Positions 50,797-61,800 of a stretch of 64,000 bases of DNA are shown in pieces. The notes below the pieces were generated by a model. That model was not told the DNA's origin. It did no database searches and was given only the letters and a program-made list of their open reading frames with translations. The number at the start of each line of letters is the position of its first letter. The first letter of the stretch is position 1. The stretch is from Amycolatopsis sp. CA-230715 (GTDB taxonomy: Bacteria; Actinomycetota; Actinomycetes; Mycobacteriales; Pseudonocardiaceae): contig NZ_CP059997.1 in NCBI RefSeq assembly GCF_018736145.1, forward strand, positions 7,997,501-8,061,500. The letters are read 5' to 3'. The translations under genes were made by a program, and so were the position numbers.

Positions 50797-53700
50797 ATGG
50801 AAGCTCCGGCGACACATGCGTCACCTGCGGAACTGCGGCTGATGGTGGCCGCGTGGAACGACACGGACCGGGACGGTCCGGCCGAGTCGCTGATCGACCT
50901 GTTCGAGCGGCACGCCGCCCAGTGCCCGGACGAGCCCGCGGTGAGCGGGCCGGTCCGGCTGAGCTACGGCGAGCTCAACGGGCGGGCGAACCGGCTGGCG
51001 CGCCATCTGGTGTCGCTGGGCGTCGGCCCCGAGCAGCTGGTCGCCGTGCTGCTGCCGCATTCCGCGGACACCGTCACCGCGTTGCTGGCGGTTCAGAAGA
51101 CCGGCGCCGCGTACCTGCCGATCGACCCCGGCTACCCGCCTGGCCGGGTGGCGTTCATGCTCGACGACGCGGACCCGGCCTTCGTGCTGAGCGAATCCGT
51201 TGTGGCGCAACGGTTTGACGGCATAGCGCGGCCGATCCTGCTGGACGCGCCGGGCACTTCGGGCGCGCTGGCGGACCGCGCGGAGACCGACCTGTCCGAT
51301 GTGGACCGGACCGCCCCGGTGTCGCCCCGCCACCCCGCGCACGTCATCTACACCTCGGGGTCGACCGGCTGGCCGAAGGCGGTCGTGATCGAGCGCGGAT
51401 CGCTCGACGACCACCTGCGCACCGCCCGCGAGCGCCATCCCGGCCTCGGTGGCACCGCGCTGTGGCACACGTCGGTGGCCTACTCGCTTTCCGTGACGGC
51501 GTTGTTCGGGCCGCTCACGGCGGGTGGGTGTGTCCTGGTCGCGCCGGATCTGGCCGGTGCCACCGAGGCCGTCGACTGCACGTTCGCCAAGGCCACCCCG
51601 AGCCATCTGCCGCTGCTGGGCTCGGTGCCCGCGGGCTCCGGGCCGAGCGACGAACTGGTGCTGGGCGGGGAAGCGCTGCTCGGTGACGCGCTGTCCCGCT
51701 GGCGCGAAGAACACCCGAAGGCCACCGTGACCAACGGGTACGGGCCGACCGAGGTGACCATCCACTGCGCCGAGTTCCGGCTGGAACCCGGCGCGCCGGA
51801 CCCGTCCGGGGTGGTGCCGCTCGGCCGCCTGCTGCCCAACTCGCGCGCCTACGTGCTGGACGAGCGGCTGCGGCCGGTCGCGCCGGGCGTGGCGGGTGAG
51901 CTGTACTTGGCGGGCAGCGGCCTTGCCCGCGGTTACCTCCGCAGGCAGGGCCTCACCGCGGCGCGGTTCGTCGCGAACCCGTTCGGCGGGCCGGGCACCC
52001 GGATGTACCGGACCGGTGACGTGGCCAGGTGGACCGACGACGGCGTGCTGGAGTTCGCGGGCCGGGCCGACGACCAGGTGCAGATCCGCGGTCACCGGGT
52101 CGAGCTCGGCGAGGTCGCCGCCGCCGTGCTGGCCCAGGACACCGTGGCCGACGCCGCGGCGGTCCTGCGCGAGGACCGCCCCGGTGACCAGCGGATCGTG
52201 TGTTACGTGGTGCCTGCCGAACCGGCCCGCGCGGACCCGGTCGCGGTGCGGGCGCTGCTCGACCGGCTGCCCGAGCACATGGTGCCCGCCGCGTTCGTGG
52301 TGCTCGACGCCCTGCCGCTGACCCGGCACGGCAAGCTCGACCGGGCCGCGCTGCCGGAGCCGGAGGCGGTGCGCGTCGCGGGCGGCCGGGCACCGCGCAC
52401 GGTGCGGGAAACCCTGCTGTGCGAACTGTTCGCCGACGTCCTCGGCGTGCCCGGCGTCGGCATCGACGACGACTTCTTCGCGCTGGGCGGGCATTCGCTG
52501 CTGGCGGTCCAGCTGGCCAGCCGGGTCCGCGTGGCACTGGGCGCGGAACTGGCGCCCCGCGCGGTGTTCGACGCACCGACGGTCGCCGCGCTGGCCGACC
52601 GGGTCGACCCCGCGGGGAGCGGCAGGCCGCCGCTCGTCCCCGTCGAGCGGCCAGAGTTGGTCCCGCTTTCGCCCGCCCAGCGCAGGTTGTGGTTCCTGCA
52701 CCAGCTCGACGGGGTGAGCTCGACCTACAACATCGTGTGGGCGGCGCGGATCACCGGCGGGCTGGACGGCGGCGCGCTCGCCGACGCCGTCGGCGACGTG
52801 CTCGCCAGGCACGAATCACTGCGCACCGTCTTCCCCGAGCGGGACGGCGAGCCGTACCAGCTGGTGCTGGCCGCCGACCGGTCGAGGCCCGAGATGTCCA
52901 TTGTGGACATTTCGGAGGACGGGCTGGACGACGCGGTGGCGGAGGCCGCCCGGCACGCCTTCGCACTGGCCACCGACATCCCGTTGCGGCCGACGCTGTT
53001 CCGGTTGTCCGACGACGAGCACGTGCTGCTGATCGTCACGCACCACATCGTCGCGGACGGCGGCTCGACCGTGCCGTTGGCGCGTGATCTGTCCGCGGCG
53101 TACCAGGCGCGGTGCGAGGGCCGTGCGCCGGACTGGGCCCCGCTTTCCGTGCAGTACGCGGATTTCGCGCTGTGGCAACGACAGGTGCAGGGCGGGGACG
53201 CGGCCTCGGCCGACCTGCTCGGCGCGCAGGTGGAGCACTGGCGCCAGCGGCTGGCGGGGGCACCCGATCTGCTGGAGCTGCCCACCGACCGGCCGCGGCG
53301 GGCGGAGGCGAGCTACCGCGGCGACCGCGTGCGCTTCCGGGTCGGCGCCGCCACCCACCGCGAGCTGGCTGAACTGGTCAGGAGCACCGGCACCACCGCG
53401 TTCATGGTGCTCCACGCCGCCTTGGCCGTGCTGCTGACCAGGATGGGCGCGGGCACCGACGTCCCGGTGGGCGCGGTGACCGCGGGCCGCAACGACGAGG
53501 CGCTCGAGGACCTGATCGGGTTCTTCGTCAACACCCTCGTGCTGCGCACCGACACCTCCGGCGATCCCAGCTTCCGCGAACTCCTCTCCAGGGTGCGCGA
53601 GGTCGACCTCGACGCCTACGACCACCAGGACGTGCCGTTCGAGCGGCTGGTGGAAGCGCTGAACCCGGCGAGGTCGGCGGCCCACAACCCGCTGTTCCAG

Positions 53701-55848
53701 GTGGTGCTGACCTACGAGAATGGCGTCGACGCGCAGCTCACCGCGCCGGGGCTGGTCAGCGAGACCTACTTCGTCAGCGCCGGTTCGGCGAAGTTCGACC
53801 TGTCCTTCTTCGTCTGGGAAACCCGCGACGACGAGGGCGGGCCTGCCGGGATCGAGGGCTATCTCGACTACGCGACCGATCTGTTCGACCGGTCCACCGC
53901 CGAGGCGCTGTCCGCTCGCCTGGTCCGGCTGCTGGACGGCGCGGTCGCCGAGCCGGGCGTGCCGATCAGCCGGATCGAGCTGCTCTCCGACGCCGAACGG
54001 CACGAGCTGCTGGTGACGGGCAACGACACGGCCGTCCCGGTGGCGACCGCGACGGTGCCCGACCTGTTCGCCGAGCAGGTGCGGCAGAACCCGGCCGCGC
54101 CCGCCGTGCTGTTCGACCGGGATCGGCTCAGCTACGCCGAACTCGACGCGCGGGCGAACAAGCTGGCCCGCGCGCTGGTGCGGTGCGGCGTCGGCCCGGA
54201 GCGGTTCGTCGGGGTGGCCGTGCCCAAATCGGTCGACCTCCTGGTGGCCATGCTCGCGGTGCTCAAGGCGGGCGCGGCCTACGTCGCGGTCGACCTGAGC
54301 TACCCGGCCGAGCGCATCGCGTTCATGCTCACCGACGTCGACCCGGTGCTGGTGCTGACCACCACCGAGGTGCAGAACCGGTTGCCGCAGGACGGAAACC
54401 ACCTCGTACTGGACGACAAGAACACCATCGCCACCCTCGAATCGTTGCCGGGCGACGAAATCACCGACGAGGAGCGGACCCACCCGCTGCACCCGCACAA
54501 CCCGGCGTTCGTCATCTACACCTCGGGGTCGACCGGCCGCCCGAAGGGCGTGGTGGTGGAGCACTACTCGCTGAGCCACTACCTGGCCTGGGCACGGCAC
54601 GTCTACCCGGGAGTGACCGGGCGCGCGCTCGTGCACTCGTCGGTGTCGTTCGACCTGACCGTGACCGGGTTGTACGCGCCGTTGACCGCGGGCGGCGCGG
54701 TGCACCTGATCGAACTGGACGAAGCGGCCACCGCCAGGGTGGAGTCCGCGCAGCCGACGTTCGTCAAGGCGACGCCGAGCCACCTGCCGTTGCTGACCAG
54801 CCTGCCCGCCCAGTTCTCGCCGACCGGGCAGCTCGTCATCGGCGGGGAGCCGTTGCTCGGCGAGGTGCTGGACGAATGGCGCGCCAAGCACCCCGGCGTG
54901 ACCGTGTTCAACGAATACGGCCCCACTGAGACGACGGTCGAGTGCATGGACTGCCGCGTCGAGCCGGGACAGCGGATCCCGCCGGGCGTGGTGACGCTCG
55001 GCAAGCCGAGCTGGAACACCCAGATGTTCGTGCTGGACGCCGCGCTGCGGCCGGTGCCCTTCGGCGTGGCTGGCGAGATCTACATCGCCGGCGACCTGGT
55101 GACGCGCGGCTACCACGGACGGCCGGGGCAGACCTCCACGCGGTACGTGGCGAACCCGTTCGGGCCGCCCGGATCGCGGATGTACCGGTCCGGCGATCTC
55201 GGCAAGCGCCGCCCCGACGGCGAGTACGAGTTCGTGGCCAGGGTGGACGACCAGGTGAAGGTGCGCGGTTTCCGCGTCGAGCTCGGCGAGATCGAGGCGG
55301 TCATCGGCCAGCACCCCGGGGTCGACCGGGTCGCCGTGATCGTGCGCGAGGACCAGCCGGGGGACAAGCGGCTGGTGGGCTACTTCGTGCCGGAGGACGG
55401 GGCCGCCCCGGACGCCGAGGCGCTGCGCTCCCGGTGTGCGGAATACCTGCCGGAGTACATGGTGCCGTCGGCGTTCGTCTCGCTGGACACCTTGCCGCTG
55501 ACGCCGAACCGCAAGCTTGACAAGCGGGCGCTGCCCGCACCCGTCTACTCGGCCGACCCGCAGGGCAGGGCTCCGCGTACGGCCCGCGAGGAGATCCTCT
55601 GCGAGTTGTTCGCGCAGGCGCTGGGCGTCCCGCAGGTCACCATCGACGACAACTTCTTCTCGCTCGGTGGCCACTCGCTGCTCGCGGTGCGGCTGATCAG
55701 CCGGATCCGCGCCACCTTCGGCGTCGAGCTGGCGTTGCGGTCCCTGTTCGAATCGGCAACCGTCGCCACCCTCGCCGGCCAGCTGGCCACGGCCGGGGCA
55801 GCTCGACCGGCCCTGCGCCGGATGCCCAAACCCGAGGAGGTCTCATGA
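50797..55848 (+). CDS. Non-ribosomal peptide synthetase, two modules (A-T-C-A-T)
   Basis: A 1683-aa NRPS. Domains: A1 (about 30-530), T1 (Ser567 in LGGHSLL), C (620-1060, HHIVADG at 749-755), A2 (1075-1590), T2 (Ser1627). There is no starter C, so A1-T1 is a loading module. Hand-read ten-residue codes: A2 is DLTKVGEVEK, close to Asn/Asp codes (Asp1286 first); A1 is SLTKVGGIHK, with Ser230 in place of the amino-binding Asp. The two A domains are otherwise very alike and look like a duplication. No epimerase or thioesterase is present. The stop overlaps the next NRPS start by ATGA, so the product passes to that protein. MbtH-like help is encoded upstream. Confidence 0.95.
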   Translation: MEAPATHASPAELRLMVAAWNDTDRDGPAESLIDLFERHAAQCPDEPAVSGPVRLSYGELNGRANRLARHLVSLGVGPEQLVAVLLPHSADTVTALLAVQKTGAAYLPIDPGYPPGRVAFMLDDADPAFVLSESVVAQRFDGIARPILLDAPGTSGALADRAETDLSDVDRTAPVSPRHPAHVIYTSGSTGWPKAVVIERGSLDDHLRTARERHPGLGGTALWHTSVAYSLSVTALFGPLTAGGCVLVAPDLAGATEAVDCTFAKATPSHLPLLGSVPAGSGPSDELVLGGEALLGDALSRWREEHPKATVTNGYGPTEVTIHCAEFRLEPGAPDPSGVVPLGRLLPNSRAYVLDERLRPVAPGVAGELYLAGSGLARGYLRRQGLTAARFVANPFGGPGTRMYRTGDVARWTDDGVLEFAGRADDQVQIRGHRVELGEVAAAVLAQDTVADAAAVLREDRPGDQRIVCYVVPAEPARADPVAVRALLDRLPEHMVPAAFVVLDALPLTRHGKLDRAALPEPEAVRVAGGRAPRTVRETLLCELFADVLGVPGVGIDDDFFALGGHSLLAVQLASRVRVALGAELAPRAVFDAPTVAALADRVDPAGSGRPPLVPVERPELVPLSPAQRRLWFLHQLDGVSSTYNIVWAARITGGLDGGALADAVGDVLARHESLRTVFPERDGEPYQLVLAADRSRPEMSIVDISEDGLDDAVAEAARHAFALATDIPLRPTLFRLSDDEHVLLIVTHHIVADGGSTVPLARDLSAAYQARCEGRAPDWAPLSVQYADFALWQRQVQGGDAASADLLGAQVEHWRQRLAGAPDLLELPTDRPRRAEASYRGDRVRFRVGAATHRELAELVRSTGTTAFMVLHAALAVLLTRMGAGTDVPVGAVTAGRNDEALEDLIGFFVNTLVLRTDTSGDPSFRELLSRVREVDLDAYDHQDVPFERLVEALNPARSAAHNPLFQVVLTYENGVDAQLTAPGLVSETYFVSAGSAKFDLSFFVWETRDDEGGPAGIEGYLDYATDLFDRSTAEALSARLVRLLDGAVAEPGVPISRIELLSDAERHELLVTGNDTAVPVATATVPDLFAEQVRQNPAAPAVLFDRDRLSYAELDARANKLARALVRCGVGPERFVGVAVPKSVDLLVAMLAVLKAGAAYVAVDLSYPAERIAFMLTDVDPVLVLTTTEVQNRLPQDGNHLVLDDKNTIATLESLPGDEITDEERTHPLHPHNPAFVIYTSGSTGRPKGVVVEHYSLSHYLAWARHVYPGVTGRALVHSSVSFDLTVTGLYAPLTAGGAVHLIELDEAATARVESAQPTFVKATPSHLPLLTSLPAQFSPTGQLVIGGEPLLGEVLDEWRAKHPGVTVFNEYGPTETTVECMDCRVEPGQRIPPGVVTLGKPSWNTQMFVLDAALRPVPFGVAGEIYIAGDLVTRGYHGRPGQTSTRYVANPFGPPGSRMYRSGDLGKRRPDGEYEFVARVDDQVKVRGFRVELGEIEAVIGQHPGVDRVAVIVREDQPGDKRLVGYFVPEDGAAPDAEALRSRCAEYLPEYMVPSAFVSLDTLPLTPNRKLDKRALPAPVYSADPQGRAPRTAREEILCELFAQALGVPQVTIDDNFFSLGGHSLLAVRLISRIRATFGVELALRSLFESATVATLAGQLATAGAARPALRRMPKPEEVS

Positions 55849-58800
55849 TCCCGCTGTCCTTCGCCCAGCAGCGGCTGTGGTTCCTGAGCAGGCTCGAAGG
55901 GCCGAGTTCGACCTACAACGTGCCGCTCGGGGTGCGGATGTCCGGTCCGGTGGACCACGAGGCGCTGCGCGCGGCGCTGGGCGACGTGGTCGCGCGGCAC
56001 GAATCGCTGCGGACGCTGTTCCCCGAAACCGGCGGCGAGCCGTACCAGCGGGTGCTCGCCCCCGCCGACGCGCCGGTTTCCCTTCCCCTGAACGAAATTC
56101 CCGCCGACGGCGTGGACGCGGCGATCGCGGCGGCCGTCGCCGAGCCGTTCCACCTCGACACCGAGGTTCCCTTGCGGGCCCAGTTGCTCGCGCTCGGTGC
56201 GGAGGAGCACGTACTGGTCGTCGTTACGCACCACATCATCGCCGACGGCTGGTCCACCCGGCCGTTGCTACGCGACCTGTCCACCGCGTACGCGGCCCGC
56301 TGCCGTCAGGAAAGTCCACAATGGACTGAACTGGAGGTGCAGTACTCGGACTACGCGCTGTGGCAGCGCGAAGTGCTCGGTGCCGAGGACGATCCCGACA
56401 GCATCATCAGCCAGCAGCTCGCCCAGTGGCGCGCATTCCTGCGCGGTGCGCCGGAAGTGCTGGAACTGCCCACCGACCGGCCGCGTCCCGCCGTCGCGTC
56501 CTACCGCGGCGACAAGGTCCCGCTCCGGCTCGACGGCGCGGCCCACCGCGCCGCGGTCCATCTGGCCAGGGACACCGGGACCACGGTCTTCATGGTCGTG
56601 CAGGCGGCGCTCGCGGTGCTGCTGACCCGGCTGGGCGGCGGCACGGACATCCCGATTGGCACCGTGGTCGCCGGTCGCTCGGACGAAGCGGCGGAGGACC
56701 TGATCGGGTTCTTCGTGAACACCCTGGTCCTGCGCACCGACACCTCGGGCGAGCCGACCTTCCGCGAGCTGCTGGCCAGGACGCGCGCGGTCGACCTCGA
56801 CGCCTACGCGGCGCAGGACGTGCCGTTCGAGCGCGTCGTCGAAGTGCTGAACCCCACGCGCACCCTCGCCAGCCACCCGCTGTTCCAGGTGATGCTGGTG
56901 CTGCAGAACGCCAACGCCGACCGGGTCGACCTGCACGGCCTGCGCACGGAGGTGCTGCCGACCCCGGTGTCCGGGGTGGCCAAGTTCGACCTGTCGTTCG
57001 CCGTCGAGGAGGCGCTGACCGACGACGGGGAACCGGCGGGCCTCGAAGGCACCTTGGAGTACGCCGAGGACCTGTTCGACCGGGCGACCGCGGACGCCAT
57101 GGCGGCTAGGCTGATGCGCGCGCTGGCTTCGGCCGTGGCCGAACCGGACCGCGCCATCGGGGAACTCGACCTGCTCGACGCGGGCGAACGGCACCGGATC
57201 CTCGCCGAGTGGAACGACACCGAGCGCCCCGTTCCCGCCGTCGACGTGGCGACCCTGTTCGAGCAGCAGGTGCGACGCGCCCCGCAGGCGCCCGCGCTGG
57301 CGGACCGGGGCACCACTCTGTCCTATGTGGAGCTCGACGCCCGCGCGAACCGGCTGGCCCACCGGCTGGCCGGGCTCGGCGTCGGTCCCGAGGCCCCGGT
57401 GGGGCTGCTGATGGAGCGGTCCGCCGAGCTGGTGGTCGCGATGCTCGCGGTGGTCAAGGCCGGTGGCGCCTACGTGCCGCTGCACGCGAGCTACCCACCG
57501 GCCAGGGTGGGCTCGATGCTGCGGGAGACCGGCGCGGCCGTGCTGATCACCGATCGCGCGCTGGCCGCGAACGCGGCCGACCTCGGCGCCACGGTGTTGG
57601 TGGTGGAGGAGCAGCGGCTGGACGAGCTGCCCGGTACGGCTCCTGGCGTCGGGCTGACCGGCGAAAACCTCGCCTACATCATGTACACCTCCGGCTCGAC
57701 CGGTGATCCCAAGGGAGTCGGCGTCACCCACGCCGGTGTGGTCAGGCTGGCGGCCGACCGCGGGTGGCACGACGGCGGCGATCACCGGGTGCTGCTGCAC
57801 TCCTCGCACGCCTTCGACGCCGCCACCTGGGAGATCTGGGGCGCGTTGCTGTCCGGTCACCAGCTGGTCGTGGCGCCGGAGGTCGACTTCGACGTCGACG
57901 CGCTGGCCGCCATGATCGCCGACTACCGGATCACCTCCGCGCTGCTGACCACCTCGTTGTTCAACCTGGTCGCCGAGCAGGCACCGGAATGCCTCGCACC
58001 GGTCCGCGAAATCCTGTGCGGTGGCGAAGCCGCTTCCCCGGCGGCGATGTCGTCGGTGCGGCAGCACTGCCCGAACACGCGACTGGTCAACGCTTACGGC
58101 CCGACCGAGGTCACGGTCATCGCGGCTTCGCACGAACTGGACCCGTCGGCGCCGGTCGGGAACCCGGTGCCGATCGGCGTGCCCGCGGACAACCTCCGTG
58201 CCTACGTGCTGGACACCGGTCTGCGCCTGGTGCCGCCCGGCGTCGCCGGTGAGCTGTACGTGGCGGGCCTCGGGCTGGCCCGTGGCTACGTCGGCAGGCA
58301 GGCCATGACCGCGGAACGCTTCGTCGCCGCGCCGTACGGCGAACCGGGCGGGAAGATGTACCGGACCGGCGATCTGGTGCGCTGGAACAGTTCCGGTCGC
58401 CTGGAGTACCTCGGCCGGGCGGACCAGCAGGTCAAGATGCGGGGACTCCGCATCGAACCGGGGGAGATCGAGGCGGCGCTGCTCGCGCACCCCGGCATCG
58501 CGCAGGCGACGGTGGTGGCCAGGGCGGACGGGCCGGGCGGCCGGATGCTGGTCGCCTACCTGGTGCCCGCGGACGACCGCGAGCCGGAGGCGACCGAGGT
58601 CCGGCGGCACCTCGCGCAGAGCCTGCCCACGTACATGGTCCCGACGGCCATGGTGTTCTTGACCGCGCTTCCGTTGAACTCCAACGGAAAGGTCGACCGC
58701 GCCGCGTTGCCCGCGCCGACGCTCGGCACCGGGTCGCCTGGCCAGGCGACCCACAGCGCGCGCGAGGAAATCCTTTGTGGACTCTTCGCCGAGGTGCTCG

Positions 58801-61800
58801 GGCTGGACTCGGTCGGGATCGACGACGGCTTCTTCGAACTGGGCGGGCATTCGCTGCTGGTGACCAGGCTGATCAGCCGGGTCCGATCGGTGCTGGGCGT
58901 GGAGCTCACGGTGCGCGAGGTGTTCGAGACGCCGACGGCGGCCGGGCTGGCCGCGCGGCTCGACGCCGCCGCCGCACCGGCGCAGCCCGCGCTGCGGCAG
59001 GTCAGCCGCCCCGAGCTGGTGCCGCTGTCGTTCGCGCAACGGCGGCTGTGGTTCCTGCACCGGCTGGAAGGGCCGAGCCCGACCTACAACATCGTGTTCG
59101 GCCTGCGGCTGCGGGGCGTGCTGGATCGCGAGGCGCTGACGTCGGCGTTGCGGGACGTGGTCGCCCGGCACGAAACCCTGCGCACGATCTACCCCGAGGT
59201 CGACGGCGTCGCGCGCCAGCAGGTGCTGGACCGGGCCGCGATCGAGCCCGTGGTGTCCGAAGTGGACGTGGCGGGGCTCGGGGAGGCGATCGAGCAGACG
59301 GCCAGGTACTCGTTCGAGCTGGCGACGGAGATTCCGCTGCGGGTCGAGCTACTCGTCGCGGGCCCGGAAGACTTCGCACTGGTCCTGGTGCTGCACCACA
59401 TCGCCGCCGACGGTTCGTCGTTCACGCCGCTGGTGCGAGAGCTGGCGTCGGCGTACGAGTCGCGGTGCGCCGGGAAGGCACCGGAGTGGGATCCGCTGCC
59501 GGTGCAGTACGCGGACTACACGTTCTGGCAGCGGGAACTGCTCGGCGAGGAATCCGACGCGTCGAGCACGGCGAGCGCCCAGGTCGCCTTCTGGCGCAAG
59601 GAACTTCGCGGAATCCCGGAGCAGTTGAACCTGCCGTACGACCGGCCGCGGCCGACGGTGGCGTCGTACCGCGGTGACCACGTCGAAATCGCGCTGTCGC
59701 CGGAGGTCCACCGCGCCGTGGTGGCACTGGCGCGGTCGAGCAACGTCACGGTCTTCATGGTCCTGCAGGCCGCGCTGGCGTCGCTGTTGACGCGCCTCGG
59801 CGCGGGCACGGACGTTCCGCTGGGCACCCCGTCGGCCGGGCGGACCGACGACGCGCTGACCGATCTGGTCGGGTTCTTCGTGAACACGCTGGTGCTGCGC
59901 ACGGACACCTCCGGCGAGCCGAGCTTCCGCGAGCTGCTCGATCGCGTGCGGGCCGTCGACCTCGCGGCCTACGCGCACCAGGAGATGCCGTTCGAGCGCT
60001 TGGTGGAGATCCTCAACCCCACCCGCTCCGCGGCGCACCACCCGCTGTTCCAGGTCATGCTCGGGCTGTTCCCCTATTCGGACACGCGCTTCGAACTGCC
60101 CGGCCTCGAAGTGACCACCACGGACATCAACACGCACACCGCCAAGTTCGACCTGTTCTTCCTGCTGAACGAGCAGCGGGACGAGGACGGCTCCCCGGCC
60201 GGGATCACCGGGGTGATCGAGTACGGCGCAGACGTGTTCGACCACGCGACCGCGGAGTCGATCGCGGTCCGCTGGACGGAGTGGCTGAACGCGGTGCTGG
60301 CCGATCCCGATCGGCCCGTCGGCGGGCACGACGTGCTGCTGCCCGCCGAACGCGAGCAGCTGCGAGCGTGGAACGACACAGCCGCCGAGGTTCCGCTCGC
60401 GATCATGCCGGAAATGTTCGAGGCACAGGCACAGCGCGATCCGGAGGCGATCGCCGTCGCCTGCGACGGGGTCGAACTGTCCTATGCGGACTTGAACACC
60501 CGGGCGAACCAGTTGGCGCGGCTGCTGATCGACCACGGTGTCGGCCCCGAGTCGATCGTGGCCGTGCTGACGCCCCGGACACCCGTACTGCTGGTCACCC
60601 TGCTCGCGGTGCAGAAGGCCGGTGGCGCCTACCTGCCGCTCGACCCCGGCTACCCCGAGGACCGCCTCGGCCACATCCTCGGCGCCGCGGGACCCGCCCT
60701 GATGGTGACCACAATGGACACCGCGGAGGTGGTGCCAGGTCATCCGGCGACGCGGCTGGTGCTGGACGACCCGGACACCGCGGAAATGCTGGCCGGGAAG
60801 GCGTCCGACAACATCGGCAACGGCGAGCGCGTCCGGCCGTTGCGGGTCGAGCACCCCGCCTACGTGATCTACACCTCCGGCTCGACCGGGGTGCCGAAGG
60901 GCGTCGTGGTTACGCACGCGAACCTGACGAACTTCCTCACCGCGATGCGCGAACCGTGCGCGCTGACCCCGCGGGACCGCTGGCTGGCGGTCACCACGGT
61001 CGCCTTCGACATCGCGGCACTGGAGCTGTACCTGCCGCTGGTCTGCGGGGCCAGGGTGGTGCTCGCGCCGGAGCACACCGTCCACGACCCGGACGCGCTG
61101 ACCGAGCTCGCCGCCGACAGCGGGTGCACGATCATGCAGGCCACGCCGACGATGTGGCAGGTGCTGCTCGGCACGCCCGCGGAGACCTTCCGGGACGTTC
61201 GGATGCTGGTCGGTGGCGAGGCGCTGCCCGCGGGACTGGCCACGCGCATGCGCGAGCTGTCGGCCTCGGTCACCAACATGTTCGGGCCGACCGAAACCAC
61301 GATCTGGTCCACGCTCGCCGCGGTGCCCGGTGACGATCGCACGCCGTCGATCGGCGGCCCGATCGCGAACACCCAGATCCACGTACTGGACGGCGAACTG
61401 CGCCCGGCGCCGATCGGCGTCGCGGGCGAGCTGTACATCGGCGGCGACGGCCTGGCCCGCGGCTACCTCGGACAGCCGACGCTCAGCGCGGAACGGTTCG
61501 TCGCGAACCCTTACGGCACACCGGGAACGCGGATCTACCGCACCGGCGACGTCGCGCGCTGGAACCGTGACGGGGAGCTGGAATTCCTCGGCAGGGTCGA
61601 CCACCAGATCAAGCTCCGCGGGTTCCGCGTGGAACTCGGCGAGATCGAGAACGTGCTTTCGCGGCACCCCGAGGTCGCGCTGTCGGCTGTGGTCGCGGGG
61701 GAGAACCAGCAGCTGATCGCCTACGCCACCCCGCTCGACCGGCCGCAGTCGGCCGACGACGACGGCGTCGCGCGGCAGCAGGTCGACGACTGGCAGCAGG

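Noticed and set aside
52816..55674. A 952-codon minus-strand frame opposite the first NRPS (and similar ones opposite the second at 56268-59171 and 59349-61667)
   Set aside because: They are mirror frames of NRPS coding sequence, rich in His, Gln, Arg, Val and Gly, without any domain. Their length follows from codon bias on the coding strand.
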